A DNA stretch of 64,000 bases from Orientallactaga sibirica (Eukaryota > Chordata > Mammalia > Rodentia > Dipodidae). The position numbers were made by a program, and so were the translations under genes. Shown piece after piece: positions 22,960 to 33,615 of the stretch (its first letter is position 1; each line of letters opens with the position of its first letter). The notes below the pieces were generated by a model. The model made no database searches, was not told the origin of the DNA, and saw nothing but the letters and a program-made list of their open reading frames with translations. The stretch is from assembly GCA_036365145.1 (NCBI GenBank), contig JAEOAD010000018.1, positions 9,442,001-9,506,000 on the forward strand. Reading direction: 5' to 3'.

Positions 22960-23640
22960 AAGTGTTTACTTATCTAGGTGATAATGCAGGATTTGGGGTT
23001 TTAGGAGGGGGCCCCCAAGTTTGTGAACCCCAATTTTGGGTCCTGATCTATTTTAATAGAGAATTGATAAAAATGAACTCTAGAAAAAGAAATTATGAAT
23101 TATTACCTTTAGGAAGAAATCACAAATTCTGGGGTTTATTTATAGAAAATTGGGATCTAGGAAGAAGGCTAGAGTAGAGCCATAAGCACGTGGGAAGTGA
23201 GAAACATGCACTCATGTGGAAAACACTGTGAAGTTCATAAGTTTCATTTAAGAGAAATCGAGGTTTGTAATGAAAAACTGGAGTAGAGCCACAAGCATGT
23301 GGAAGACAGAAACTTAGGTGTATATGGAGGAAGATTTAGAAGAAACACACATAGCATCTGCCTTGTGTGTTTTTATGGAAGGAAGTTAGGAGGGCAAATG
23401 GGAGCTTAGGGAAGAATCACAGAGGGAAAATATCAAAGCAGAGACCAGAAAATTTAGATGATAAATAAGTAGTAAAGGGAGTTGTACCCATGGCTACCTG
23501 AGGTTTAGAGAAGTTACACAGATTAACAGGCATACAGTTAGTGAAAGCATCTGCGTGCTAGACCTGGAGTTTAAGGGAAATAAGTGATAGATTTAGTGAG
23601 CAAAGGAAAGTCATACATGTAATTAAAGTGAGAAGTTACC
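22960..23640. other. Possible LTR or ERV-derived sequence with duplicated motif
   Basis: (G)AGTAGAGCCA(T/C)AAGCA(C/T)GTGG followed by GA..AGAAAC occurs near 23171 and 23282. The region lies directly left of the LTR-like element at 23850-24600. It is suggestive of ERV material but was not identified. Confidence 0.3.
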
Positions 23641-23849
23641 CCAAACTATAAACAGAGAAGACCTTCAAACATGCTAGTTGTCAGAGCCTTCCCTCATTTC
23701 TCTACCCCTTAGGGGTACCGCTAACTGGAAGCCTTTGTTGCAGGATCTGAGCTCTGGGAAGGAACAGATCTCACTAATAATGCAGGAGAGAGGGAGAAAC
23801 TAGGCTCTGGGCTCACAACGCCCCTCCCCCCACCAGCCTCATGACTCCT

Positions 23850-24600
23850 AAGCCTGGGATTCTTACCCTTATGTAACAAAGAATTGAAAAACTCATACTT
23901 AGAGAGGCATAAGTTATTGAGAATTTATTAAGGGTAAGGTAAAATCAGGAGAGAAGAAGAAGCATGAAAGTTCCCAAGGCAAGAGGAATTTCTTCACGGA
24001 GGGGAGAAAGAGAAACCTGAGAAGAATCTCTCAGAGGGGAAAGTCTCTAGAGAAAAAAAAAAAAAAACCTCTCACACACTCATGGCTCAGGCCCATTTAC
24101 ATGAATTAGGTATCCAATTAGAAAAAGCATCACTGTAAGTTCCAGTGTATAGGAAGTACCCCGATTGGTTGATAGGCGCTAAGGAAGCACTGGTTCATGA
24201 GGGTATTCAGCAGGTGAAAAGCAGAGGAAGAACCAGGAAGCTGCTGCTGCTACTTATATCCGCCTTGGAAGAAACAGAACCCGACTCGAGCTCTTATCCT
24301 GCCAGGGCTGAGTGGCCATCTATGTTTCTAGGTCCTCAGAAGTTGCCAAAGGTGTCAGATGATGCCACCCAGAAGTGCCAATGAGGATCAGGTATGAATT
24401 CCCTCAGAGTAAGGTTTCACCCATATATATATCAAAAACAGAAAAGAGCTGGAAGGTTAATGTCTGATCAGTTCCTGTTTCTGTGTGTCTGAAGCACATG
24501 CTTGTCCATGGGGCAGAGAACTTACTGTGTCTCTTGATTTCTCTGTCTGTTCTTTTATCCTCCCCTTGGACATCCTGCAGCACCATCGCCCCAAGTGAAA
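23850..24600 (-). mobile_element. LTR-like element, copy 2
   Basis: Shares ordered landmarks with 9340-9990: ATTTATTAAGG, AATTAGGTATCCAATTAG, CCGATTGGTTGATAGG, GGAAGCTG. The right part adds a stretch (24385-24590) not obvious in copy 1. The open frame at 24145-24384 lies inside it and is not supported as a gene. Confidence 0.5.
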
Positions 24601-24784
24601 TATCAGCTTGCTTATCATGACTCAGACCCTTTTCCTAGGAAATCTAGGCTAGTAGTTCCTCCTCTACTTCTCTTCATCTTCACTGTCCAAAATACCTGCA
24701 AACTGGAAAAGAGTGCTTACCTCAGTGTTGCCCAAAGAATCTTACTATTCCACAGCACCCTCAACTGGAGGTAGTTTCAACAGG

Positions 24785-25090
24785 ATATTTGCTACAAAAT
24801 GCAAACTCAGAAAGACAAAAATCACATGTCCTCTCTTATATACAGATGCTAGAATGTAATATTGAAGAATATAAATAAACAGAAATAAATGTGGATAAAG
24901 AAAAAGAAACTAGAACTGAGACCAATTGAGGGTAAAAGGTGATGCTAAGGAAAGTGGAGAAGGGACAAAAGGACAAATATGACAGGCATGCAGAGAGGAG
25001 ACAAGGTTGAGGGCAGAGAAAAGGGGATATGGGGGAGAATCATTTGTTTGAAAAATCATAATGATATCTAATACTTTGTATGATTTCTTT
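24785..25090 (+). mobile_element. Old rodent L1 3' end
   Basis: AATGCAAACTCAGAAAGAC, CATGTCCTCTCTTATATACA and GATGCTAGAATGTAA match the C-terminal end of rodent L1 ORF2. A purine-rich 3' UTR and AATCATAATGATATCTAATA follow. The frame is broken. Confidence 0.6.
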
Positions 25091-25201
25091 TTTCAAAATT
25101 TAAAAATGCAACTTGCACATCCCTATTTGAAAGATGATCAAACCGAGGTTTCAAAGGGGAATGACAGGGACAAAATAACTGAAACAGCATTGTCTGTTTA
25201 G

Positions 25202-25205
25202 CTAT

Positions 25206-25240
<35 letters not shown>

Positions 25241-25415
25241 TTTGAGAAAGAGGTGGGAGGGGGGAGAGAATTAGCATTCCAGGGCCTTCAACCACTGTAA
25301 ACTTCAGATGCATGTATCACCTGGTGCCTCTGGTTTATGTGGGTCATGGGGAGTCAAGCCCAGGTCTTTTGGCTTTGCAGGCAAATGCCTTAGCCACTAA
25401 ACCATCTCTCCAGCT
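25202..25415 (-). mobile_element. tRNA-derived B2-like SINE
   Basis: (TTTA)n at 25204-25243 is the reversed tail. The body and the head ending ACCATCTCTCCAGCT are antisense. Confidence 0.9.
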
Positions 25416-25734
25416 TTTGTTATTTATTTTGAAGAAAAGGAAATGTGTCACATATGGGATTTAATATAGGAAAGAACAAAAAACATACTGTTTTCAGTCC
25501 ATTATAATATTTTATCATTCACTAATGTACTATTTCTGCCTAGAATTGCCTGCAGTGAACATCATTTGGGGTTCAGTCTCTCTCCTCCCTCCCTGCCTTT
25601 TTCCCTCTGGGCTCTTTTTCCCACCCACTGACTGAAATATTCACTGTTGCTGAAATAGACCGTGCATTTTCAGTTTCAGTCTCAACTGTACTCTCTGATT
25701 GATGTAGAATCTATTCTATCTTCACCCTGCTCAC

Positions 25735-25995
25735 TCCCATTACAACTCAGCATTCAAAACCTCCGTTCTCCCTAGTTGAGGTTGAATAATCTTACCTCTA
25801 GAAAGAGCTCCCTGCTGTCTTCAATTCAGAAGTAATTGATTGCTCCTTCCACTGATAATCCTGTAGAAGATTGCCATTGCCTTTAATTAGCCTTCATTTC
25901 TTTCTGCTCTGTTTTATTCAAATCTGTACCTGCTGCAGCACCCAGCATATTGTCTAGTATCTGCAAGTGCTTGTGCATTTATGAAACAAATGTTT
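25735..25995 (+). mobile_element. L2 LINE 3' fragment
   Basis: GAAAGAGCTCCCTGCTGTC, GATTGCTCCTTCCACTG, CAGCACCCAGCATATTGTC and TATGAAACAAATG follow the L2 3' consensus order. It is old. Confidence 0.55.
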
Positions 25996-25999
25996 CCAA

Positions 26000-26312
26000 A
26001 TGTGATGTACCAGGCATCATTTCAAGAAGAAAATCCATGCTATCAGGGACTTATAAAAGCTAATGGAGCATGACGTATATAGGTAAATATGTAGATGTTA
26101 GGTTTTGGAAGTGAGCATGTATAGGTTAGGAGAAGAGCTTAGGAGGCAGAGGGAATGAGAAGACAGGTGGCACAACAGGAGCCATTTTCTGGCTTTTCAA
26201 CATGGCCAGGGTTGTTGTAGCACAGTGTATGAGGGGAAAGTGAGAGGGAGTTAACTGTTGGATAACCCTTAATGGATGTGGTTTCTTGATTCTGATCTTG
26301 GACTATTTTCTT
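26000..26312. other. Low-copy DNA
   Basis: No gene and no nameable repeat. It ends at the TSD of the B1 compound insertion. Confidence 0.4.
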
Positions 26313-26325
26313 AAGAAATGGAAAG

Positions 26326-26470
26326 GGTCAGGCGTGGTGGCACATGCCTTTAATCCCAGCACTTGGGAGGCAAAGGTAGGAGGATCACTGTGAGTTCAAG
26401 GCCATCCTGGGACTACATAGCAAATTTCAGGTCAGCCTAAGGTAGAGTGAGACCCTACCTTGGAAAACAA
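26326..26470 (+). mobile_element. B1 SINE
   Basis: GGTCAGGCGTGGTGGCACAT, TTTAATCCCAGCACTTGGG, CTGTGAGTTCAAGGCCATCC and GTGAGACCCTACCTTGG: a well preserved B1. Its A-rich tail continues into a (GGAA)n array. The 13-bp word AAGAAATGGAAAG lies just before it (26313-26325) and again at 26807-26819, after the downstream SINE. Confidence 0.95.
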
Positions 26471-26484
26471 AACAAAAGAAAAAT

Positions 26485-26577
26485 AAAAGAAAGGAAGGAA
26501 AGGAAGGAAGGAAGGAAGGAAGGAAGGAAGGAAGGAAGGAAGGAAGGAAGGAAGGAAGGAAGGAAAGAAAGAAGAGG
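26485..26577 (+). repeat. (GGAA)n microsatellite in a B1 tail
   Basis: A long GGAA/GAAGG run, nearly pure. Open frames through it give only low-complexity Lys/Glu/Gly/Arg or Ser/Phe/Leu/Pro proteins. Confidence 0.95.
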
Positions 26578-26588
26578 AAAGGGAAAGA

Positions 26589-26806
26589 GGGGCTGGAGAG
26601 ATGGCTTAGTGGTTAAGGCATTTGCCTGCAAAGCCAAAGGATCCAGGTTTGATTCTCTAGGATCTGGAGTTCATTTGCAGTGGCTGGAAGCCCTGGAATG
26701 CCCATTTTCTCTCTCTCTCTCACTCTCTTTGTCTCTCTCTGCCTCTTTCTTCTTTCTCTCAAATAAATAAATAAATAAAAATATATATTTTTTAATTTTA
26801 TAAAAA
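26589..26806 (+). mobile_element. B2-like SINE nested in the B1 tail
   Basis: GGGGCTGGAGAGATGGCTTAG head, TGGAGTTCATTTGCAGTGG body (internally shortened), CT-rich stretch and AAATAAATAAA tail. The TSD that closes after it belongs to the upstream B1, so this SINE lies inside the B1 tail. Confidence 0.93.
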
Positions 26807-26819
26807 AAGAAATGGAAAG

Positions 26820-27375
26820 AGCATAGAAGTGTTTCAAATTGAGTGTGGATGAAACAGGAATTTGGAGCAAGTTAGACAGCTCTGATCTGTATTTCCCTAT
26901 GTTACCTCTCAAAGTCATTCCTATGTATTTGGTAGAACTAGTTTCTCTTATTTGGAGTCAACTTGTATTTGTGGCACTTCTATTCTAGAGCTCACTTCAC
27001 TCTCATGACTGTCTAAGATGTCTTCTTGGCCTGAGATGACTATCCTATGACTTCATTCAGGAAGTCCTTCCTTGTCTGTGCCACAGTGGGGAGGGTGTGG
27101 AGTTATTATGCACAAAGCAGTAGAGTATCCAGATCTCCTTTGGTGCCCTCTGCTGCTTTGGTCCTCACAGCAGGGAAGGGGATGCACTGGGGGACTGTTC
27201 TTGCCTGCTTCAGGATCAGCTTGGCAAAAGGCACACAGGTGAGGCCATACCCAACTAAATGAAAGGAATGGCATGTGGAGTTTTTATGAATCTGGACTTT
27301 TATAAGAGAATGCCTTATATTAGAAAGCTTATAAATATAACAAATTTGTTTCTTTTAAAATATTTTTGCACAATT
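26820..27375. other. Low-copy DNA
   Basis: No exon identified. Open frames on both strands at about 27050-27270 overlap each other and lack domains. Confidence 0.4.
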
Positions 27376-27379
27376 TTCT

Positions 27380-28560
27380 AAAATTTTATTGGAAATTTTA
27401 ACATATGAACATATTGCACATTGGTCTTGTTCCTATCATGCTATCCTCTTATGTTGCTCTCCCCTGCTCCCATTCCACTGAGAGTATCATAAGTCACTGT
27501 GGGGTCAGGGGATCCACCAGTCAGTTCCTGTAGGAGGATAATGCCTCTCAGTATATCTTTCTACCTTGTGACCTTCACATTTTTTCCTCCCTCTCTTCAG
27601 GATTATCCTCTGAGCCTTTGTGGATCTGTTTAAAGTCTCTATTGCAGTTGAGCTCTAAGCAGCCTCTGATTTTCTGCTTTGATGTGTTTTGAGTCCTGTC
27701 AGTGTCTACTGCCATCTCCTTGGAGAAGGATCTCAGGCTAGCAGTGAGAGCAGCACTCAATTTACTTCCTCTATAATGTTTCCTGTGCCCATGTTAGGCA
27801 CTTGGCTTTCTTTTCTTGTCATTCTGCTGGGTCTTAGATCTTTCCAGTATTCACTGGCATCAGTAAAAGGCAGATTCTCTAGCCACGAGTGAAAGTGTCT
27901 TGGATCAAGAGAGAGAAACAGACATATAGAAGACTTTTTGATGCACACAACCTCTTCTTTTATCAAAGAACAGTGGAATCTTCCCTCCAGGGTCTATGAC
28001 CTTCCAAGTCATAGGCTTCTGATTTGGTTCCCAGTACCAGGCATTAATTCCCTCCCATTGAGCTTGCCTTATATCCAATCAGAGAGCAGTTGATTACCAC
28101 CAAAACTTATGTTCCACAATTATGCTAGTGGGTAGATCTTGCCTGGCTGGTTGATTTTGTAGCTTGCAGGATCCATTGCTTATTCATGCTGTTGGTGACT
28201 TTTTTCCCCCAACAGCTTCCACAGCACTTTCCAGCATTATGAGTAACTGCTAGCCTGGAGCTGACTTCCATCCTAGTTCCATCATGAACTCTCCCTTTTC
28301 TGTGTCTGCAGTACTCGGTTCTTACCATATAGTTCTGGTGGGTAAGTAAGTGCTTTGGCAGTGGCCCACACTGTTTTGGGGAACTCATGGGCATCCCTGA
28401 CCAAGAGCTCATGGTGGGAGGTGACTCATTTCTGGCACTGGGATTTATCAGCAATAGCCTATGTTTGTAGGGTAAAGATTTCTCTCACCAGCATGGTACT
28501 TCAACAAAAACTATTGCTCTGTCTCTCTATCTCTGTTTTTAAGATAATTTTATCTTTTAA
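27380..28560 (-). mobile_element. L1 3' UTR (minus-strand L1 #1)
   Basis: The left end has TTTTATTGGAAATTTTAACA and the body has the family B order read antisense: GTTGATTACCACC, CTTCCACAGCACTTTCCAGC, GGTTCTTACCATATAG, TGGCACTGGGATTTATC. It is directly continuous with ORF2 remnants to the right, which identifies these free-standing 3'-end repeats as L1 3' UTR. Confidence 0.8.
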
Positions 28561-29199
28561 TTTGCTAATTTCTATAATTCTATACAGGGAAATTTCTATA
28601 ATTCTAAACAGGTAAATTTCTATAATTCCAATTCATGCCATCTTTAATTTTGAGTATCCCTTGCACACTCCTCTCTCTAATACCCTGTCCACCCTAGATA
28701 CTTTAAACCCTCTATTTTGTTCCTCCTATGTACTTCACTCTTATTTACTTGTCTACTGTTCTCTCCTGTAGACCTTTCCTGTTTGTCTTATCTCCAAGGC
28801 TCCTGACAAGTACTACTGATGCTTAATACAATTATAATCAAATCAAACTATTCTATATTAGGATCTACAAATGCTACACTTGTTTTTCTGAGCCTGGGTA
28901 ACTTCAATTAGTATAATTTTTCAGGTCCATTTATTTTCCTGAGAATTTCATAATTTTATTTTTTCCTTATTACTGACTAGAACTCCATTGTGTATATGTA
29001 CTGCATCTTCATTATCCATTTCTCAGTTGATGGGCTCTTGGGTTGATTTCATTTGCTAGCTTTTGTGAATAGAGCAGCAACAAACATGGCTGAGCAATTA
29101 TCTCTATATGGAAGAGTAGAGTATGTAGAGAGAGTCTTTAGAGTATATGCTCAAGAGTGATAAAGTTGGATCAAATGATAGGTCTATTTTTGGATTTTT

Positions 29200-29473
29200 A
29201 AATTTATTTTTATTTTTGGAGAGAGACACAGAGAGAGAAAGAGAGAGAGAGAGGGAGAGGAAGACAGAGATGGGCGCGCCAGCAGTCTCTCAGCTTCTGC
29301 GAACGAACTCCAGATGTGTGCACCCCCTTGTGGTCAAGTGCGGCATTGCGCCCTTGTGTCACTTTGCATCTGGCTAAACATGGGACCTGGAGATTGGAAC
29401 AGCTGGAGATTGGAACTAGCATTCTTAGGCTTAGGAGGCAGGCGCCTTAACCGCTAAGCCATCTCTCCAGCCC
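29200..29473 (-). mobile_element. Long-variant B2-like SINE, young, 16-bp TSD
   Basis: The perfect duplication CTATTTTTGGATTTTT at 29184-29199 and 29474-29489 flanks it. The copy carries GGGCGCGCCAGCAG and a duplicated GGAGATTGGAAC motif not found in most B2-like copies here. It splits the L1 ORF2 remnant. Confidence 0.95.
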
Positions 29474-29567
29474 CTATTTTTGGATTTTTGAGAAACCTCC
29501 ATGCTAATTTTCATAGTGGGTGTACAAGTTTAAATTCAGAGGGTCCCTTTTCCCCTCACAGTCTCCA

Positions 29568-29569
<2 letters not shown>

Positions 29570-29598
<29 letters not shown>

Positions 29599-29712
29599 GG
29601 TTTTTCGAGGTAGGGTCTCACTCTGGCTCAGGCTGACCTGGAATTCACAATGTAGTCTCAGGGTGGCCTCGAACTCATGGCGAGTGCTGGGATTTTTTTT
29701 TTTTTTTTATAG
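29570..29712 (-). mobile_element. B1 SINE, 5'-shortened
   Basis: Poly-T, then GAGGTAGGGTCTCACTCTGG through GTGGCCTCGAACTCATGGCG to GTGCTGGGATT. The segment normally between GGCG and GTGCTGGG and the true 5' end are missing, and a second poly-T run follows. Confidence 0.9.
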
Positions 29713-29792
29713 CTATTCTGAGAAGAATGAGATAGAATTTCAAATTAGTTTTCATTTGCATTTCCCTGGTGGATAGAGATGCTGAACATTGG

Positions 29793-30018
29793 TCTAGGGA
29801 GATCACTGAGCAGTTAAAGGCTCTTGTTTGCAAATCCTGTTGGCCTGAATTTGATTTCCCAGTGCACACATAAAGCCAGATGCACAAAATGGCAGAAGCA
29901 TCTGGAGTTCATTTGCAGTAGAAAGAGTCTTTGGCAAGCCCATTCCCTCTGCTTCTCGGTCTCTGTCCCTGTTTCTCTCTCTTTCCTTCTAAATAAATAA
30001 ATAAATAAATAAATAAAT
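29793..30018 (+). mobile_element. B2-like SINE, diverged
   Basis: GGTCTAGGGAGATCACTGAG head, GATGCACAAAATGGCAGAAG and GGAGTTCATTTGCAGTAG body, AAATAAATAAATA tail. It inserted into the L1 ORF2 remnant in the opposite direction. Confidence 0.88.
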
Positions 30019-30092
30019 ATTTTCAAAAATATGTCAAACATATTTTAGATGCTTATTGACATTCGTGTTTCTTTCTTTAAGAACCATGTGTT

Positions 30093-30287
30093 GGGCTGGG
30101 GAATGACTTAGCGGTTAAGGCATTTACCTGCAAAGCCAAAAGACCCAGGTTCGATTCCCCAGGTCCCATGTTAGCTAGCTGTACAAGGGGGTGCAAGAGA
30201 CCCTGGCGTGCCCATTCTCTCTCTCTCTCTCCCTCTTTCTCTGTCAAATAAATGAATAAATAAATAAATAAATAAAATATTTTTTAA
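30093..30287 (+). mobile_element. B2-like SINE with 14-bp TSD
   Basis: AAGAACCATGTGTT flanks it at 30079-30092 and 30288-30301. Head, body (shortened in the middle), CT-rich stretch and (AAAT)n tail are all present. Confidence 0.95.
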
Positions 30288-30745
30288 AAGAACCATGTGT
30301 TCAGTTACCTGCCCCATTTTTTGATTGAGTTGATGGATTTTTTTTGTTGTTGTTTTTTTTTTGTTGTTGCTTAGCTTTTTGAGTTCTTTTTGTATCTAGA
30401 TATCAAACCTGTGTTAGATTTATTGCTGTTCAAAAATTTTTTCCCATTCTGTACGTTGTCTATTGATTCTGTTTATGCTGGGTTTAGCTGTATGACATCT
30501 TTTATTTGCATGAGAGTTAACTGACTAAGTGTTGCTCTTATACCCTGGGCTACTGGAGTCTCTTATTCAGAGTATTTCACAATGCTGTATCTTGGAATGT
30601 TCTCTCTACTTTTTCCTCTACTCATTTTAGAGTACAGGTCACACATTGAGGTCCTGGATTAATTCTGAGTTGACTTTTATTCAGAGTGAGAGAAGAGGGT
30701 CCACATTTATTCTTCTATATGTAGTTATCCAGTTTATCCTTCAGC

Positions 30746-30766
30746 AGTGAATCCATTTAGGCCTGG

Positions 30767-30804
<38 letters not shown>

Positions 30805-31690
30805 GCTTGGGAGGAGGTTTTTAAGTACTGCTTCAATCTCATTAGATCTTTTGGCTCTACTTTGATTACTTATTCCTTCTGAGTTTCACTTTAGAATTTC
30901 ATATGCAATAAGGGGTTCATCCATTTCTTTCAAGTTTTCAAATTGGGTGGTATATAGGTTTTTAAAATATGTCCTTATGATTCTCTCAATTTCATTGGTT
31001 TTAGTTATAATAGCTCTGTTTTCATCACTAATCTTGTTGACTAGGGTCTTTTAATTACTTTGGCTAGGGGTTTATCAATATTGTTTACTTTTTGTTTCCT
31101 TCATTTTTTTGTTTTCTTATTTCTAAGTCATTAATTTCTGCCCTGATCTTGATTATTACTTTCCATCCAGAACCTTTGGGTTTGGATTGTTCTTGATGTT
31201 CCAAAGTATTCAGATGGATCATTAAGTCATATATTTGAGATCTCTCTATTTTGTAATGTAGGAATTTGAAGTTATAAACCTTCCCTCTTAGAACTCCCTT
31301 TACTATGTCCCGTAAATTTGAGTATGTTGTATTTTCATTTTCATCAGCTCTAGGATTTTTTAATTTACTTTATTTTTTCAGTGAGTCATTCATTATTTAG
31401 TAGTGTGCTGTTCAGTCTCTAGGATTTTGTGTTTTTTCTGTTTCTCTTGTTGGTTTCTATCTTTATTACATTGTGGCCAGAAGTAATATAAGGAGTTATG
31501 CTAATTTTCCTGTATTTGTAGATAGTTGATAGTTGATTTGTGTCCTAATAAATGATCTATTTAAGGAAGGTTTCATGAACTGTTGAGAAGAATGTGTAGC
31601 TTGGATAGAATGTTCTGTAGATGTCTGGTAAGTCCCTTTGAGCTCTGGAATTGTTTGCTGCATTGTTTCTTTGTTTATTTAGATGTTATG
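30746..31690 (-). pseudogene. L1 ORF2 upstream remnant after an internal deletion
   Basis: Right of the poly-T at about 30769-30803, the antisense sequence follows the L1 ORF2 region between endonuclease and reverse transcriptase. Left of it, the sequence is already in the part downstream of the catalytic core. The roughly 1.3 kb that should lie between them, including the segment for the reverse-transcriptase active site, is absent. The remnant fades near 31690, before the N-terminal endonuclease half. Confidence 0.72.
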
Positions 31691-32103
31691 AGGGATAGGC
31701 AACGTCTCTATGCATAATGACCCAATTTATGGCTCTAACAATCTTTTTGTCCCCTCTCCTACAAATTTCCCCGAACCATGTTGGGTTCATTTTAGTTCTA
31801 TTTCAATGAAGGGATATTGGGAGTCTCTGTGTCTCTGGATATCTGATTTGGTAGGAGTTGAGTATACTCTGTGTCTATTCTGTTCATCCTTGTGCTGATA
31901 CCAGGTTCACTGAGACAACAGCACTCTTTCTCATTTCCCCAATAATTCTATGGCTTCAGCTGATGCCCTGATGAGGTGCTGATTCTCTCCTCAGGTTCTG
32001 CTTCTATCTGAAGGAAGCAGATTCTCCAATGGAGAGTGAAGTCAGTGCATGATACATGGATAGCCATGATTATTTTAGAGAGAATTTAATAGGTGTAGGC
32101 CCT
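31690..32103 (-). mobile_element. L1 3'-UTR-like segment joined to the end of ORF1
   Basis: It aligns in order with 61250-61670: TGGCTCT(A/T)ACAATCTTT, CTGGAT..CTG.TTTGGTAGG, GTTGAGTAT, CAGATT.TCCAATG, AGAGAATTT. Here it directly follows the ORF1 stop region, where ORF2 would be expected. Confidence 0.7.
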
Positions 32104-33342
32104 TAATGCTGACTATTCTATCCAGTATTCCCTTTATAGTTGGCTTAACACTTATAGATTCATAAAGCTGGATTTTATCATGGAAAATTTTTGTTCCACC
32201 TTCTATTAGGAGGGATAATTGTGCTGGGTAGGTTAGTTTGGATTCAAAGCCTTGGTCTTTCAATATTTGAAAGCCCTCTGGTTTTCAGTGTTTCCACTAA
32301 AAAAATCAGGTGTTCCTCTGATGGGTATACTTTTGTAAGTGATGAGCTGTTTCTGTCTTTCAGCTTTTATAACTCTTTATTTATTTTCTGTGTCTATTGT
32401 TTTAACTATAATGTGACATGGAGAATTTCTTCTCTGGTCCTATCCATTTGTATGCCTCTTGTTCCTGGATGGGCCTTTCTTTTATAAGGTTTCAAAATTT
32501 TGGGGGCTGGAGAGATGATTTAGTGGTAAGGCATTTGCCTGTGAAGCCTAAGGATCCTGATTAGATTATTGAGGTCCCCCATAAGCCAGATACACAAGGG
32601 ACACATGTATGTGAAGTTTGTTTGCAGTGGCTAGAGGCCCTGGCATGCCCATTTCACTCTCCCTCTCTCTCTTTGTCTCTAATAGATAAATAAAAATAAA
32701 ATCTTATTTTTTTTCTTCTATACTTTTATTAAAGCTATTTTCTGTGCCCTTGACATATAGTTCTTCCCCTTTTGTATGTCCACGATTTAAATGTTTGGTC
32801 TTTTTAAGGTGTCCTATATTTCTCTTATATTTTATTTGTATTTTTTTGAACTTGTCTTTTATTTTGGCCTTCTGCTCTAGTTCTTACTTGTTCTCAAGTT
32901 CTGATATTTTTGTCTCCCCATGGTTTATTCTGTTGGTAAGTCTTTCTTAAGAGTACTTTAATTGAGTTAAGTTATTTTTGAGTTCTCATAGATTTTCCAT
33001 TAGAATCTCTGTCTTCTTGATTGTGTTCCATATTCCTTTCTTGGCTTAACTTTCTCATTGCATTTCATTGATTGTCTGTGCTCTCTTGGAATTCATTCAG
33101 GTGTTTGTGTCATCTTTGGATTCTTTCGGGTATCTACTGAGTTATTTTCAATGATTATCTTGTATTTCATTTAGACATTTGTCCATGTCCTCTTTAAGTT
33201 TGTTGTATGTGCTGATCACAGTTATGTTTGTAATTCTTTGTCTAATATTTCCTGTAAGTAGTTCCCATTGGAGGCTTCAACTATGGGGCTAGGTGTTCTT
33301 GATGGGATTTCTTGTCTTAGTTTCTTGCATTATATTTTTCAT
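32078..33342 (-). pseudogene. L1 ORF1 reading frame, interrupted by a SINE
   Basis: ORF1p is the RNA-binding chaperone of L1 particles. The minus-strand start ATG at 33342-33340 opens MKNIMQETKTRNP. The C-terminal end (frame 32263-32075) contains KLTYPAQLSLLIEGGTKIF, matching the conserved C-terminal domain around 'YPAKLSF'. Subtracting the SINE at 32503-32703 leaves about 1.06 kb, or about 350 codons, the normal ORF1p size. The frame is not open throughout, so it is a dead copy. Confidence 0.88.
32503..32703 (+). mobile_element. B2-like SINE inside L1 ORF1
   Basis: GGGGCTGGAGAGATGATTTAG head, TTTGTTTGCAGTGGCTAGAG body, CT-rich stretch and AATAAAAATAAAA tail. It disrupts the antisense ORF1. 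Confidence 0.92.
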
Positions 33343-33358
33343 TGTGGTTTGCTCTTTT

Positions 33359-33615
33359 TTTTTTTTTTGGAGAGAGACAGAGAGAGAGGGAGAGGAAGAC
33401 AGATAGAGAATGGGCGCGCCAGCAGTCTCTCAGCTGCTGCAAACGAAATCCTGATGCGTGCACCCCCTTGTGGTCAAGTGTGGCATTGTGCCCTTGCATC
33501 ACTTTGCATCTGGCTAAATGTGGGACCTGTATGATTGGAACCGCTGGAGATTGGAACCAGCATTCTTAGGCTTAGGAGGCAGGCGCCTTAACCCCTAAGC
33601 CATCTCTCCAGCCCA
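33359..33615 (-). mobile_element. Long-variant B2-like SINE, young, 12-bp TSD
   Basis: GTTTGCTCTTTT flanks it at 33347-33358 and 33616-33627. It shares the GGGCGCGCCAGCAG block and the duplicated GATTGGAAC motif with the copy at 29200-29473. It sits a few bases upstream of the ORF1 start. Confidence 0.95.

Larger units (their letters stand above)
28600..30745 (-). pseudogene. L1 ORF2 C-terminal remnant (L1 #1)
   Basis: Reverse translation around 29085-28970 reads ALFTKASK, stop, NQPKSPSTEKW and then YIYTMEF, the L1 ORF2p C-terminal region, with in-frame stops. Further right, REMQMKTNLKFYLILLR (about 29720-29780) and SIKKWG (about 30320-30340) match successive upstream ORF2p motifs. The frame is broken by stops and by four SINE insertions. 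This part encodes the cysteine-rich C-terminal side of the enzyme, not the catalytic core. It cannot be functional. Confidence 0.88.

Noticed and set aside
9340..24600. The two LTR-like copies as ends of one provirus
   Set aside because: The interval is filled with unrelated old MIR, SINE and L1 insertions and low-copy DNA. No gag, pol or env was recognised.
26447..26770. 107-codon open frame with KEGR repeats, and its minus-strand SFLP counterpart
   Set aside because: Direct translation of the (GGAA)n array and the neighbouring SINE. The same applies at 45077-45347.
28125..28454. 109-codon minus-strand open frame
   Set aside because: It lies within the L1 3' UTR, which is non-coding in other copies.
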